A stretch of 64,000 nt of DNA, from positions 2,960,036 through 3,024,035 of the forward strand of contig NZ_JAMOFV010000006.1 of NCBI RefSeq assembly GCF_023656515.1, in the 5' to 3' direction. Numbering within the stretch: position 1 is the first letter of the stretch; each line of letters begins with the position of its first letter. The position numbers and the translations under genes were made by a program. The notes beneath the pieces were generated by a model. It was not told the DNA's origin. It did no database searches and saw nothing but the letters and a program-made list of their open reading frames with translations. Positions 8,817 through 17,834 of this stretch are shown here, in pieces. The DNA is from Clostridium swellfunianum (GTDB lineage: Bacteria > Bacillota > Clostridia > Clostridiales > Clostridiaceae).

Positions 8817-9731
8817 ATGAAAAACAAGATACAAAAGATTATAACTGTTGCATCAGTATTTATATTATTTGTAACAGGATGTGCCAAGGTTCCAGTTCAG
8901 CAAAATGAAAGTACCATTATACTCCAGGCCCAGAAGGAAGACAAAGCTGAGCAGCAGCAGGAAAAGCAAGATGATCTCAGGAAACAAGAAGAACTAAAAA
9001 GACAACAAGAAAAAACTAAACTGGAAGATCCAATTAAGTTAAAAGCTGCAATAAATGGACAAGGAGACTCTAAAAAGATACCTATACTTATGTATCATTC
9101 CATAAAATATGAAAAGGATAATGAACTTAGAATACCAAAGGAAAAGTTTAAAGAGCAAATGGAGTATTTAAAGAAGGAAGGATTTAATCCTCTTAGCTTA
9201 AATGAATTATATTCTCATATGCTCCTTGGTTCAGAGATTCCTCAAAAACCTATTGTAATAACCTTTGATGATGGCTATGCGGATAACTATACAAATGCGT
9301 ACCCAATATTAAAAGAATTGGGATTTAAGGCAACTGTATTTGTAATCTCTGGTGTTGTTGACAAACACGAAGATTATATGACTACAGATCATCTTAAGGA
9401 GATGGACAAAAATGGAATATCTATAGAAGCTCATACAGTGACTCATCCAAAACTTGATACTTTAAGTTATAATGATCAGCTTAAGGAGCTTAGAGGTTCA
9501 AAACAAGCCTTAGAGAAAATTTTAGGAAGAAACATTGATTATATTGCTTATCCCTATGGAAAATATAACAATGATACACTTAAACTAGTAGAGCAGCTAG
9601 GATATAAAATGGCGTTCTCAACAGAAAAGGGACTTGCTCATAAGTCAAATGGAATTTATAAACTTCATAGAATTTATATAAGCGAAAAGTATAGTATTAA
9701 CCAGTTTAAGCAGCTAGTTAATACAAAATAA
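8817..9731 (+). CDS. Polysaccharide deacetylase lipoprotein (NodB domain)
   Basis: A 304-residue surface lipoprotein. A basic-hydrophobic signal peptide ends in lipobox LFVTGC with C22 as the acylated residue. A Gln/Glu/Lys-rich linker (about 40-75) spaces the catalytic domain from the membrane. The NodB deacetylase domain shows ILMYHSI, metal/catalytic TFDDG (D151, D152) and HTVTH (H206, H210), then YPYGKY. Such enzymes remove acetyl groups from cell-wall GlcNAc or MurNAc or from exopolysaccharide; which one is unknown. The ribosome site GGAG is 13 bases upstream, so it is weak. It stands alone between two terminators. Confidence 0.93.
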   Translation: MKNKIQKIITVASVFILFVTGCAKVPVQQNESTIILQAQKEDKAEQQQEKQDDLRKQEELKRQQEKTKLEDPIKLKAAINGQGDSKKIPILMYHSIKYEKDNELRIPKEKFKEQMEYLKKEGFNPLSLNELYSHMLLGSEIPQKPIVITFDDGYADNYTNAYPILKELGFKATVFVISGVVDKHEDYMTTDHLKEMDKNGISIEAHTVTHPKLDTLSYNDQLKELRGSKQALEKILGRNIDYIAYPYGKYNNDTLKLVEQLGYKMAFSTEKGLAHKSNGIYKLHRIYISEKYSINQFKQLVNTK

Positions 9732-9740
9732 AAAAGTGAA

Positions 9741-9770
9741 ACCTAGAAATATTTATTTCTAGGCTTTTTA
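9741..9770 (+). terminator. Terminator after the deacetylase gene
   Basis: Stem CCTAGAAAT/ATTTCTAGG (9742-9750 with 9755-9763) followed by CTTTTTA. Confidence 0.9.
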
Positions 9771-9774
9771 TATA

Positions 9775-9803
9775 TTGAAATGGATTTGTGCATATGCTAT
9801 TAT
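9775..9803 (+). promoter_or_regulatory. Promoter of the LacI-family regulator
   Basis: TTGAAA at 9775-9780, 17-base spacer, TATTAT at 9798-9803. The palindrome at 9811-9826 sits at about +1 to +16, a good place for a repressor. Confidence 0.65.
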
Positions 9804-9810
9804 AGAAATA

Positions 9811-9826
9811 TAGAAAAGGTTTTCTA
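9811..9826 (+). promoter_or_regulatory. Probable operator of the LacI-family regulator (autoregulation)
   Basis: Perfect 16-base palindrome TAGAAAA-GG-TTTTCTA directly after the promoter. Nearly the same sequence recurs at 10911-10926 before galT (TAGAAAAGGATTTCTA), inside the region that should control the gal genes. Shared by the regulator and its neighbouring operon, it is the best candidate operator. Confidence 0.55.
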
Positions 9827-9839
9827 AGAAGGTGAGTAT

Positions 9840-10856
9840 ATGGCTAATATAAATGATGTTGCAAAAGAGGCAGGAGTATCAATTACTACAGTATCTAGAG
9901 TGCTAAACAACAATTATCCTGTGAAGGAAGAAACAAGGATTAAAATAGAGAAGGCTATAGAAAAGCTTAACTATAAACCTAATACAATGGCTAGGAGTCT
10001 GATAACTAAAAAAAGTTCTATGATAGGTGTGATAGTTCCTGGAATAACAAACTTGTTTTTCCCTACTATAGTTGAAGCTATAGAAGAGTTTGTTAATAAG
10101 AAGGGCTATAGTATAGCTCTTTCAAATACTGAAGGTGATCCTAAAAAGGAACTGAAGCTTGTTGAGGAGCTCATTGGAAGACAGGTAGATGGAATAATAT
10201 TAATAGATCCAACCATGGAAAATCTTCATAAGAGATGTTATAACGAACTTTCAAAATCTATTCCAACAATAATAGTAAATGGCTCACCAGAAGGCTATAA
10301 GGGCAGCTTTGTGTGCTACGATGAAGAAGTTGGTACACAGGAAGCTTTTGATTATCTTCTTGAGCTTGGGCATGAGAAAATTGCACTGATTAGAGGACAT
10401 AAAAGCTTCTCTTATGATATTAAGGAAAAGATATATAAGAATGTTTTAAAAAATAATAAATTATCTTATGAAAAAATTATAGATGCAGGAAAAGGAAACA
10501 GCAGTGAGGTTATTGAAAGAACCCAAATAGTGGTGGAGCAATTACTTCAAAAGGAAGAAAGGCCAACAGCGATTTTTGCTTGTAACGACCTTATGGCTGT
10601 TGGGGCTTTGAATGCGTGCATTGATCTTGGTATTAAAGTACCAAAGGATATATCAATAATTGGATTTGATAATACAATTTTAGCTGAGGTAACACATCCC
10701 AAACTTACAAGTGTAGATTTAAATATGAAAGAGATTGGATATAGAGCAGCACTTGAACTTTTGGAGCTTATTGAAGAAGGAGAAAAAAGCAGAAAGAAAT
10801 TAATTCTTGATACTAAACTTGTAATTAGGGGCAGCTGTGCACCAGCTATAAAGTAG
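9840..10856 (+). CDS. LacI/GalR-family transcriptional regulator (probable gal regulator)
   Basis: A 338-residue repressor. The N-terminal HTH (residues 3-22, VAKEAGVSITTVSRVLNN) and hinge (LNYKPNTMARSL) are followed by a periplasmic-binding-protein-like effector domain with typical FACNDLMAVGAL and IGFDNT motifs. It lies directly upstream of galT-galK-galE on the same strand, and a palindrome is shared between its own promoter and the galT leader, so control by galactose or a gal intermediate is inferred. AAGGTGAG precedes the ATG. Family assignment is certain; ligand is inferred from neighbours. Confidence 0.93.
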   Translation: MANINDVAKEAGVSITTVSRVLNNNYPVKEETRIKIEKAIEKLNYKPNTMARSLITKKSSMIGVIVPGITNLFFPTIVEAIEEFVNKKGYSIALSNTEGDPKKELKLVEELIGRQVDGIILIDPTMENLHKRCYNELSKSIPTIIVNGSPEGYKGSFVCYDEEVGTQEAFDYLLELGHEKIALIRGHKSFSYDIKEKIYKNVLKNNKLSYEKIIDAGKGNSSEVIERTQIVVEQLLQKEERPTAIFACNDLMAVGALNACIDLGIKVPKDISIIGFDNTILAEVTHPKLTSVDLNMKEIGYRAALELLELIEEGEKSRKKLILDTKLVIRGSCAPAIK

Positions 10857-10873
10857 ACATTTAATAATTAGGA

Positions 10874-10946
10874 TAGATAAAAATCTGACCATGATTTTTA
10901 TCTAATGATATAGAAAAGGATTTCTATATCATTAGATAAATTTTAT
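10874..10946 (+). promoter_or_regulatory. Overlapping alternative hairpins and operator before galT
   Basis: Hairpin A pairs 10874-10885 with 10893-10904 (12 bp). Hairpin B pairs 10897-10916 with 10921-10940 (20 bp, perfect) and is followed by TTTTAT. The segment 10897-10904 belongs to both, so they exclude each other, as in an attenuator. The loop and inner stem of B (10911-10926) repeat the palindrome found at the regulator's promoter, so B may instead, or also, be the DNA operator. A possible promoter (CTGACC 10885-10890, TATAGA 10909-10914) would put the operator over the -10. Confidence 0.5.
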
Positions 10947-11009
10947 AGATTAAGGTTAAAAACTTAAGAATATTGATAATTTTATTAAGATAAAGTAGGA
11001 GGAAATTAT

Positions 11010-12578
11010 ATGAGTAACATAAATGCAGCTTATGAAATTGAGAGGCTGCTTAAATTTGGATTGAAACATAAGATGCTTATGAATTTAGATGTAGTCGCAG
11101 CAAGAAATTCCCTTTTAGATATGCTTAAGCTTGAAGAGCCATACTTAGGAAATGTTCCGGAAGAGGAGTTTGAAAATCCTGTACAGATACTTGAAAGCTT
11201 ACTAGACTACGCTCATGAAATCGGACTTATTGAGGATAATACAGCTACTTATAGAGATTTACTTGATGCAAAAATCATGGGAATGCTAATGCCAAGACAA
11301 TCTGAGGTAGTAGGGAATTTTTTTGCTGTTAAAAGTAAAAAAGGAATAGAGAAAGCAACAGACGAATTTTATGCTTTGTCTAAAGCCTCTAACTATATAC
11401 GTATGGATAGAATAGCAAAGAATTTATACTGGGCAGCCGAAACTGAATACGGCGCTTTGGATATAACAGTAAATTTGTCAAAGCCAGAAAAAGATCCAAA
11501 GGAGATTGCAGCATCAAAGCTAAAACCTCAAGCAAATTATCCTAAGTGTCTACTGTGCATTGAGAATGTTGGATTTGCAGGGCATATAAATCACCCAGCA
11601 AGGCAGAATCACAGAGTAATACCTGTAACAGTAGGGGGAGAGCAGTGGTATCTTCAATATTCACCTTATGTTTACTATAATGAGCACTGTATTCTCTTTA
11701 ATGAAAAGCATGTACCAATGAAAATATCAGATAGAAGTTTTGTAAAGCTGCTTGATTTCGTAGAACAATTTCCACACTACTTTATAGGCTCTAATGCGGA
11801 CCTTCCTATAGTTGGAGGTTCAATACTGAGTCACGATCACTTCCAAGGAGGAAAGCACGTTTTTCCAATGGAAAAAGCCGCAATTGAAGCTAACTTTAAA
11901 AATGAAAGTTATAAAGGTGTGAAGGCTGGAATAGTTAAGTGGCCGATGTCTGTGATAAGGTTATCTTCCAAGAATAAGGAAGAACTTGTGAAACTTTCAG
12001 TTGAAATATTGGATCAATGGAGAGAGTACACAGATGAAGCTTCTGAGGTTTTAGCTTACACTTTGGTCAATGGTGAAAAAATACCTCATAATACAATAAC
12101 ACCTATTGCTAGAATTAACAAAGCTGGAGAATTTGAAGTTGACTTAGTACTTAGAAATAATATAACAACTCAGGAGCATCCAGATGGCCTTTTCCACCCT
12201 CATAAGGAATTGCACCATATTAAGAAAGAAAATATAGGTCTTATTGAGGTAATGGGATTAGCAGTTCTTCCAGGAAGACTAAATTCTGAACTAAAGGAAG
12301 TAGGATTAATACTTCAAGGAAACATGAAAAGACTAAAAGAAGCAGAAGAAGATAAAAGTGATTCAATTCACAAGCATATTTCATGGGTTAAAGAACTTTT
12401 ACAGAAGTATGGTAACAACTTCGAAAAGGATGCGGTTGAGACACTATTAAATAAGGAAGTTGGAGACAAATTCTTAAAGGTGCTTATGGATGCAGGAGTT
12501 TATAAAAGAACCGAAGAAGGTAGGCATGGATTTGAAAGATTTATGAAGTATGCAGGGTTTAATAAAAGTAATAATTAA
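11010..12578 (+). CDS. galT: Galactose-1-phosphate uridylyltransferase, class II
   Basis: A 522-residue enzyme of the Firmicutes-type (class II) GalT family, which moves UMP between UDP-glucose and galactose-1-phosphate in the cytoplasm. The recognisable active-site stretch is LSHDHFQGGKH around residues 275-285, which replaces the HPHxQ motif of class I enzymes; FAGHINHPARQNHR is another conserved block near 190-203. Length fits the family (about 490-525). AGGAGG lies 7 bases before the ATG. It is the first gene of galT-galK-galE. Galactose-1-phosphate comes from GalK and UDP-galactose is recycled by GalE. Confidence 0.96.
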   Translation: MSNINAAYEIERLLKFGLKHKMLMNLDVVAARNSLLDMLKLEEPYLGNVPEEEFENPVQILESLLDYAHEIGLIEDNTATYRDLLDAKIMGMLMPRQSEVVGNFFAVKSKKGIEKATDEFYALSKASNYIRMDRIAKNLYWAAETEYGALDITVNLSKPEKDPKEIAASKLKPQANYPKCLLCIENVGFAGHINHPARQNHRVIPVTVGGEQWYLQYSPYVYYNEHCILFNEKHVPMKISDRSFVKLLDFVEQFPHYFIGSNADLPIVGGSILSHDHFQGGKHVFPMEKAAIEANFKNESYKGVKAGIVKWPMSVIRLSSKNKEELVKLSVEILDQWREYTDEASEVLAYTLVNGEKIPHNTITPIARINKAGEFEVDLVLRNNITTQEHPDGLFHPHKELHHIKKENIGLIEVMGLAVLPGRLNSELKEVGLILQGNMKRLKEAEEDKSDSIHKHISWVKELLQKYGNNFEKDAVETLLNKEVGDKFLKVLMDAGVYKRTEEGRHGFERFMKYAGFNKSNN

Positions 12579-12586
12579 TTAGGAGG

Positions 12587-12607
12587 CATAGGAGTAGTAA
12601 TCCTATG
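12587..12607 (+). promoter_or_regulatory. Intercistronic hairpin between galT and galK
   Basis: CATAGGA/TCCTATG stem with a 7-base loop. An AGGAGG lies directly before it, and a second one just before galK is the real ribosome site. No T-tract follows, so it may affect mRNA stability or translation rather than termination. Confidence 0.4.
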
Positions 12608-12628
12608 GATATATAAGGAGGGATAATA

Positions 12629-13789
12629 ATGAATATTCAACAGTTAAAAGAGCAGTTTATTAAAATTTACGGTGAAGGAGAAATAAGAACTTTTCATTCG
12701 CCTGGGAGAGTAAATTTAATTGGGGAGCATATTGATTATAACGGAGGTTATGTATTTCCCTGTGCACTTGAGTTTGGAACCTATGGCTTAGTTAGAGAAC
12801 GAAATGATAATATTGTAAACTTAGCTTCAACTAACTTTGATCTTAAGGTTTCTGTTGATATAAATAATATTTCTTTTAAGGAAGAAGAGGATTGGGCTAA
12901 TTATCCTAAGGGAGTTATGAAGGTGATGCTTGAAAAGGGGGTTAGGCTTAAGGGAATGGATATTCTTATAAGCGGAAATATTCCAAATGGTGCAGGACTT
13001 TCTTCATCAGCGTCCCTAGAAGTTTTAATCGCAGTTATTGTTGACACATTATTTAATGGAGGAACTTCTGACAGAGTTGATCTTGTTAAGATTTCACAGA
13101 AAGCTGAGAACACCTTTGTTGGTGTTAACTGTGGAATAATGGATCAATTTGCAGTAGGTATGGGAAGAAAAAATCAAGCTATACTTTTAGATTGTGGAAG
13201 CCTGAGTTATAGCTATGCTAACGTAGACTTAGGTGATAATACACTGGTTATCATGAATACAAACAAAAGAAGAGCTCTTAATGAATCTAAGTATAATGAA
13301 AGAAGAGCAGAGTGTGATGAGGCTCTTGTGATTCTAAGAAAAGAAAAGCCAATAAGCGCATTATGCGATTTAACTTCTGAAGAATTTGACAAATTGGAAG
13401 ACGTAATAGAAAATAGTAAGGTAAGAGCTAGGGCAAAGCATGCAGTATATGAAAATGAAAGAACTAAGAGAGCTTATGAATGTTTAAATAAAGGAGAGCT
13501 TAAGGAATTTGGAAAGCTTTTAGTTGAATCTCACAATTCTTTAAGAGATTTATATGAAGTCACTGGTAAGGAGCTTGATACAATAGTTGAAGAATCGCTT
13601 AAAGTGTCTGGCTGCATAGGCGCAAGAATGACTGGAGCAGGTTTTGGAGGCTGTGCAATAGCCATAGTTAAAAAGTCTGAAGTTGATAGTTTCATGAATA
13701 GGATTAGAGAAAATTACTCTAAGCTTATAGGCTATGAACCAAGTTTTTACTTAAGTGGAATCGGCCAAGGAACTGAGGAAGTAAAATAA
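12629..13789 (+). CDS. galK: Galactokinase
   Basis: A 386-residue GHMP-superfamily kinase that phosphorylates galactose to galactose-1-phosphate with ATP. The galactokinase signature [15 protein letters not shown] lies at 26-40, the ATP-binding [14 protein letters not shown] loop near 117-130, and the C-terminal GHMP motif [13 protein letters not shown] near 331-343. The length matches the bacterial family. A strong AAGGAGGG precedes the ATG. It lies between galT and galE in one operon, so product and consumer enzymes are made together. Confidence 0.97.
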   Translation: MNIQQLKEQFIKIYGEGEIRTFHSPGRVNLIGEHIDYNGGYVFPCALEFGTYGLVRERNDNIVNLASTNFDLKVSVDINNISFKEEEDWANYPKGVMKVMLEKGVRLKGMDILISGNIPNGAGLSSSASLEVLIAVIVDTLFNGGTSDRVDLVKISQKAENTFVGVNCGIMDQFAVGMGRKNQAILLDCGSLSYSYANVDLGDNTLVIMNTNKRRALNESKYNERRAECDEALVILRKEKPISALCDLTSEEFDKLEDVIENSKVRARAKHAVYENERTKRAYECLNKGELKEFGKLLVESHNSLRDLYEVTGKELDTIVEESLKVSGCIGARMTGAGFGGCAIAIVKKSEVDSFMNRIRENYSKLIGYEPSFYLSGIGQGTEEVK

Positions 13790-13811
13790 TTATAAAAGGG
13801 TGGTAGATTTT

Positions 13812-14798
13812 ATGGCAATATTAGTTTGTGGTGGCGCAGGTTATATAGGAAGTCACATGGTTGCAGCACTTCTTGAAAGAGGTGAAGAAGTTGCTATATT
13901 GGATAACCTTCAGAAAGGGCACAGGGATGCAATATTAGGGGGAAAGTTTTACGAAGGAGACCTAAGGGACAGAGCTATACTTGACAGGGTATTTACAGAA
14001 AATAATATAGATGCAGTTATAGACTTTGCAGCAGACTCATTAGTTGGTGAAAGCGTAACTGAGCCTTTAAAGTATTTTGAAAATAATGTAGGTGGCACTT
14101 TAAGTCTTTTAAGAGCAATGAAGGATTATGGAGTTAGGAATATTGTATTCTCATCAACAGCAGCAACCTATGGTGAGCCAGAAAGTATTCCAATATTGGA
14201 GGATGATAAGACTTTCCCAACAAATCCATATGGAGAATCTAAGCTTGCTGTAGAGAAGGTATTAAAGTGGTGCGACAATGCTTATGGCATAAAATATACA
14301 GCACTTAGATACTTCAATGCTGCGGGTGCTCATGAGAGTGGAAAAATCGGTGAAGACCACTCACCAGAAAGCCACCTTATACCATTGATTCTTCAGACTG
14401 CATTAGGTCAACGAGAAAAGATTATGATGTTTGGTGATGACTATAAAACAGAAGATGGAACTTGCGTAAGAGACTACATTCATGTTATGGATTTAGCTTC
14501 AGCTCATCTTTTAGCGGTTGACAGACTAAGAAAGGGTGGGGAAAGTAGAATTTATAACCTTGGAAATGGAACTGGCTTCTCAGTGAAAGAAGTTATTGAG
14601 GTAGCAAGAAAGGTTACAGGAAGGGAAATAAAGGCAGAAGTTGCTCCTAGAAGAGCTGGAGATCCAGCAGTACTTATAGCTTCTTCTAATAAAGCTGTTG
14701 AAGAGTTAGGTTGGAAACCCAGGTTTAATTCCCTTGAAACTATAATTGAGACGGCATGGAACTGGCATTTAAATCATCCAAAGGGTTATGAGAAATAA
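13812..14798 (+). CDS. galE: UDP-glucose 4-epimerase
   Basis: A 328-residue extended short-chain dehydrogenase. The N-terminal Rossmann motif GGAGYIGSH binds NAD; the catalytic set is visible as the Ser/Thr of SSTAATYG and the Tyr-Lys pair of NPYGESK. It interconverts UDP-galactose and UDP-glucose. The ATG at 13812 is chosen because AAGGGTGG lies 8 bases upstream; a GTG at 13800 would add four residues before the normal start and has no ribosome site. It ends the gal operon and is followed by a strong two-way terminator. Confidence 0.97.
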   Translation: MAILVCGGAGYIGSHMVAALLERGEEVAILDNLQKGHRDAILGGKFYEGDLRDRAILDRVFTENNIDAVIDFAADSLVGESVTEPLKYFENNVGGTLSLLRAMKDYGVRNIVFSSTAATYGEPESIPILEDDKTFPTNPYGESKLAVEKVLKWCDNAYGIKYTALRYFNAAGAHESGKIGEDHSPESHLIPLILQTALGQREKIMMFGDDYKTEDGTCVRDYIHVMDLASAHLLAVDRLRKGGESRIYNLGNGTGFSVKEVIEVARKVTGREIKAEVAPRRAGDPAVLIASSNKAVEELGWKPRFNSLETIIETAWNWHLNHPKGYEK

Positions 14799-14801
14799 TA
14801 A

Positions 14802-14842
14802 AAAAATGAAGAATGAAGTTTTTAGCTTCATTCTTCATTTTT
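14802..14842. terminator. Bidirectional terminator between galE and the DUF2935 gene
   Basis: Perfect 17-bp stem (14802-14818 with 14826-14842) with a 7-base loop, A-run on one side and T-run on the other, so it can serve both convergent genes. Confidence 0.9.
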
Positions 14843-15772
14843 TTATTTGCTCATTGATTTAAACATGTTTAGCATTCTAAGATAATGATTTGCTTCTCTT
14901 AGAACATGGTCACTTAATAGCGGCGGAATAATAGACTTAATCTTGCATTCAAGTATTCCTACAGCACCTTGTTTCTTGAAATTTCTAAGCTCAGTAACCA
15001 GGTTAATACTTTCTCTAGTAACCTGAGGAAGAGCCTGTGGGTTTTGTCTTAAGGCTTCAGTTCTTTCAACAAGTGCTTCAAGCTGATTTGCAAAGGTATC
15101 TGCTTTTCTAAATAAAGCTTTTTCTGACGGATCGAGATAACCTCTTATAAATGTAGAATGCTCTTGCATAATATCATTCCAGTTTATTTCAAGTTCAATA
15201 ATTTCTTTAATACTGTCAACCGCATCTCTTTGCTCAAACTTTTTAAGCATCATAACTGCAAGTTTTGACTCGTGAATAACGTGATGAAGCATTAAAGGAT
15301 AGGTGTAGCTAAAGGCTTTGCAGTTTAAAATGTTATTAAGCATTTGTTCAAGAAAAGCTATCGTTTTTTCTGTCAGAGCAATAGCCTTTTTATTTAAATC
15401 TGACAATTCATCCGATAGATCCTCATCTCTTCTCATTTTTGCCTTCGCAACTAAGTTAAGCTCCTGTTTTGTAATTTGAGTATTAATAGGAAGTCCAGTT
15501 AAAAATTGTGTGGCTTCTTCAGCAGGAAGAGTAAGCTCTGTAACTATCTCATCAGAAAGCAAAAATTCTTCACTAACTATACTTGGAGCTAGAGAAACTG
15601 CTTTAGATAAAAGACCTTCATAGGCTTCTTTTACTCCCAAAAGCTGCTGAGCTACTGCTCTATCTCTTGGAGGGAGTGAGGCTGCTGCAAAGATAGCATG
15701 CTCTTTTGCAATTCTTAAAAAGAATAGATTAAATTCCAAAGAATGTTTAATGTAATCTTGATTTGATAACAC
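14843..15772 (-). CDS. DUF2935 ferritin-like duplicated helical protein
   Basis: A 309-residue, almost all-helical cytoplasmic protein of the DUF2935 type; no function is established. It has an internal duplication. EFNLFFLRIAKEH (13-25) in the N half matches EINWNDIMQEH in the C half. LHHVIHESKLAVMML ends the first half and DHVLREANHYLRML the second. Each half therefore supplies two Glu/His pairs of the kind that hold a di-metal centre in ferritin-like bundles. The GTG at 15772 is preferred: AGAGGGG sits 5 bases before it, whereas the ATG five codons upstream has no ribosome site. Metal binding is inferred. Confidence 0.8.
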   Translation of the reverse strand: MLSNQDYIKHSLEFNLFFLRIAKEHAIFAAASLPPRDRAVAQQLLGVKEAYEGLLSKAVSLAPSIVSEEFLLSDEIVTELTLPAEEATQFLTGLPINTQITKQELNLVAKAKMRRDEDLSDELSDLNKKAIALTEKTIAFLEQMLNNILNCKAFSYTYPLMLHHVIHESKLAVMMLKKFEQRDAVDSIKEIIELEINWNDIMQEHSTFIRGYLDPSEKALFRKADTFANQLEALVERTEALRQNPQALPQVTRESINLVTELRNFKKQGAVGILECKIKSIIPPLLSDHVLREANHYLRMLNMFKSMSK

Positions 15773-16079
15773 AATATCCCCTCTCATTAAATTGTTTAAA
15801 TATATAAATATTTACATTTATTATTGTATGCTAAAGTTTTGATAATGTTATTATAGGTTAACAAATGAGTTGGTTGAAATTCTATATATTCGGTCAGATA
15901 ATAAACAGCTGTACTTAATGTCATGAGAGCAATGAAGTTCTAAAATAATTGTGTGCAAGAGCTTAAAGAAAATAAGCCTCTTGACGTTTATTAATATTCT
16001 TTAAAATGTTAGGGATAATATACTAAAGAATGCATGTTAATAAATGGTTAGTTTAAGTAATATATGAGGTGATGTTGTT

Positions 16080-17492
16080 ATGATAAAATTTGGAACAGGT
16101 GGTTGGAGAGCTATTATAGGCGAGGAGTTTATAGCATCGAATATAAGGCTACTATCACAGGCCATAGCTGATGATTTAGTTGCACAAGAACAGGAAAAAA
16201 AGGAAATAGTAATTGGATTTGATAGAAGATTTCTTTCAGATAGGGCTGCGAAATGGGCGTCGGAAGTATTTGCTGCTAATGGAATTGTGGTTCACTTTAT
16301 TGATAAAATATCACCAACTCCCCTTACAATGTTTGCTGTAAAGAAGATGAATACTTTCTATGGAATTGCTGTTACAGCAAGTCATAATCCTGCTGAATAC
16401 AATGGAATAAAGGTCTTTACTAAGGGGGGAAGAGATGCTGAAGCAAGTGTAACACAAAGGCTTGAGGATATAGCAAATGAGATAAAAGTTGAGGAAGTAA
16501 AGACAGTTGATTTTCAAGATGGCGTGAATAAAGGTCTTATAAATATAATAAATCCCTTCAATGATTACATAGATACTATTCTTAGTATGATAGATTCAGA
16601 AGCGATTAAAAATAAAGGCTTAAAAATACTTCTTGACCCAATGTTTGGAGTTTCAAAGACTTCACTTCAAACTATACTTATAACAACAAGATGTGATTTG
16701 GATATAATAAATGACAGACATGATGCATTATTTGGAGGAAGGCTTCCATCACCAAGCAATGATACTTTAGCCAGGCTTAAGTCTATGGTAGCTGAAAAAG
16801 GATATGATTTAGGTATTGCTACAGATGGAGACGCAGATAGACTTGGAGTAATAGACGATAAGGGAAATTTCATTCATCCAAATGAAATAATGGTTTTACT
16901 TTACTATTATTTGCACAAGTATAAAGGCTGGAGAGGACCAGTTGTTAGAAACCTTGCTACCACGCATCTTCTGGATAGAATTGCAGAAAGCTTCGATGAA
17001 AAATGCTATGAGGTTCCTGTTGGCTTTAAACACATAAGCTCAAAGATGGAAGAAACTGATGCTGTCATAGGCGGAGAAAGCAGCGGTGGTTTGACAATCA
17101 GAGGACATATTAAAGGAAAAGATGGTATCTTTGCTGCTACATTGCTAGTTGAGATGATAAGTAAAACAGGCAGAAGTATATCTGAAATGCTAAATGATAT
17201 ATATGATAAATTCGGCAATTTTGTGATGATTGAAGGGAACTACTCCTTTAGCAAAGAAATAAAAGATAGGCTCATGAAAGTTTTATTTGAGGAGAGATTA
17301 TTGCCCGATTTTGGATGCGACATTAGTGAAGTAAAATATTTTGATGGAGTTAAAGTTTATTTTAAAAATGGAGGATGGACTGTAGCCAGGTTTTCAGGTA
17401 CAGAACCACTTTTAAGAATATTTACAGAGATGTCTACTGAAAAGGAAGCTAAAGCAATAAGTAATAAATTTAAACAGTTTCTGAAAATATGA
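16080..17492 (+). CDS. Phosphoglucomutase/phosphomannomutase family enzyme
   Basis: A 470-residue alpha-D-phosphohexomutase. The phosphoserine loop TASHNP has S101; the metal loop DGDADR is 249-254; the sugar-binding GGESSGG loop lies near 334-340; the C-terminal phosphate loop is RFSGTEP. The reaction is interconversion of hexose 1- and 6-phosphates. It is close to, but not in an operon with, the gal genes; converting glucose-1-phosphate from GalT to glucose-6-phosphate would complete galactose use, though mannose or GlcN substrates cannot be excluded. GAGGTG lies 8 bases before the ATG. No clear terminator follows; the next feature is the pur leader. Confidence 0.9.
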   Translation: MIKFGTGGWRAIIGEEFIASNIRLLSQAIADDLVAQEQEKKEIVIGFDRRFLSDRAAKWASEVFAANGIVVHFIDKISPTPLTMFAVKKMNTFYGIAVTASHNPAEYNGIKVFTKGGRDAEASVTQRLEDIANEIKVEEVKTVDFQDGVNKGLINIINPFNDYIDTILSMIDSEAIKNKGLKILLDPMFGVSKTSLQTILITTRCDLDIINDRHDALFGGRLPSPSNDTLARLKSMVAEKGYDLGIATDGDADRLGVIDDKGNFIHPNEIMVLLYYYLHKYKGWRGPVVRNLATTHLLDRIAESFDEKCYEVPVGFKHISSKMEETDAVIGGESSGGLTIRGHIKGKDGIFAATLLVEMISKTGRSISEMLNDIYDKFGNFVMIEGNYSFSKEIKDRLMKVLFEERLLPDFGCDISEVKYFDGVKVYFKNGGWTVARFSGTEPLLRIFTEMSTEKEAKAISNKFKQFLKI

Positions 17493-17505
17493 TATTTAAC
17501 GCTTA

Positions 17506-17560
17506 AACTACGAACTATAAAACTGAATTAATATAAAAAGTTTCGCTATATACGAACAAT
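17506..17560 (+). promoter_or_regulatory. Two PurBox-like sites upstream of the pur promoter
   Basis: 17506-17518 and 17548-17560 both contain ACGAAC in an A/T context and match the Bacillus PurR box AWWWCCGAACWWT at 11 and 12 of 13 positions. They are direct repeats 42 bases apart, with a GTTTCG half-site in between, rather than the usual inverted pair. They lie just upstream of the predicted promoter, as in B. subtilis. No purR gene is in the window. Confidence 0.35.
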
Positions 17561-17584
17561 ATGATAAAAATTTATAGAAATGTA

Positions 17585-17613
17585 TTGAAAAAAGAAAGTT
17601 TTAATGTTACCAT
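17585..17613 (+). promoter_or_regulatory. Possible pur operon promoter
   Basis: TTGAAA at 17585-17590, 17-base spacer, TACCAT at 17608-17613 (weak -10). Its start point near 17620 would place the aptamer at the 5' end of the mRNA. Confidence 0.4.
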
Positions 17614-17638
17614 AATTATATGATAAATGAATATTAAA

Positions 17639-17711
17639 TCATCCATATAATCTCGATAATATGGTTCGAGAGTTTCTACGAGAAAACCGTTAATTTTCTG
17701 TCTATGGGTGA
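17639..17711 (+). ncRNA. Purine riboswitch aptamer (guanine/hypoxanthine class)
   Basis: All three-way-junction parts are visible. P1 is TCATCC/GGGTGA (17639-17644 with 17706-17711), J1/2 is ATATAAT, P2 is CTCGA/TTCGAG, and the L2 loop is AATATGG. J2/3 is AGTTTCTAC, P3 is AGAAAA/TTTTCT, and L3 CCGTTAA can kiss L2. J3/1 reads TCTATGG with C at 17702, the position that selects guanine (U would select adenine). It precedes a terminator before purL, so it should be an OFF switch when guanine or hypoxanthine is plentiful. Confidence 0.95.
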
Positions 17712-17758
17712 GTCCGGATTTTTCTGCATTTTATATGTGGTATGTTTTTCATACTTAA

Positions 17759-17816
17759 AAATCCACTTTGGGCTTACCTGTTTTTTAGAAAAGCTCGAGG
17801 TGGATTTATTTTTTTA
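17759..17816 (+). terminator. Riboswitch-controlled terminator before purL
   Basis: AAATCCAC (17759-17766) pairs with GTGGATTT (17800-17807), with extra inner pairing, followed by ATTTTTTT. It forms the expression platform of the purine riboswitch. Confidence 0.85.
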
Positions 17817-17834
17817 GAATTTAGGGGGTAGGCT

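Noticed and set aside
17639-17711. Adenine-type reading of the purine aptamer
   Set aside because: The specificity base in J3/1 is C, not U, so guanine/hypoxanthine is expected.
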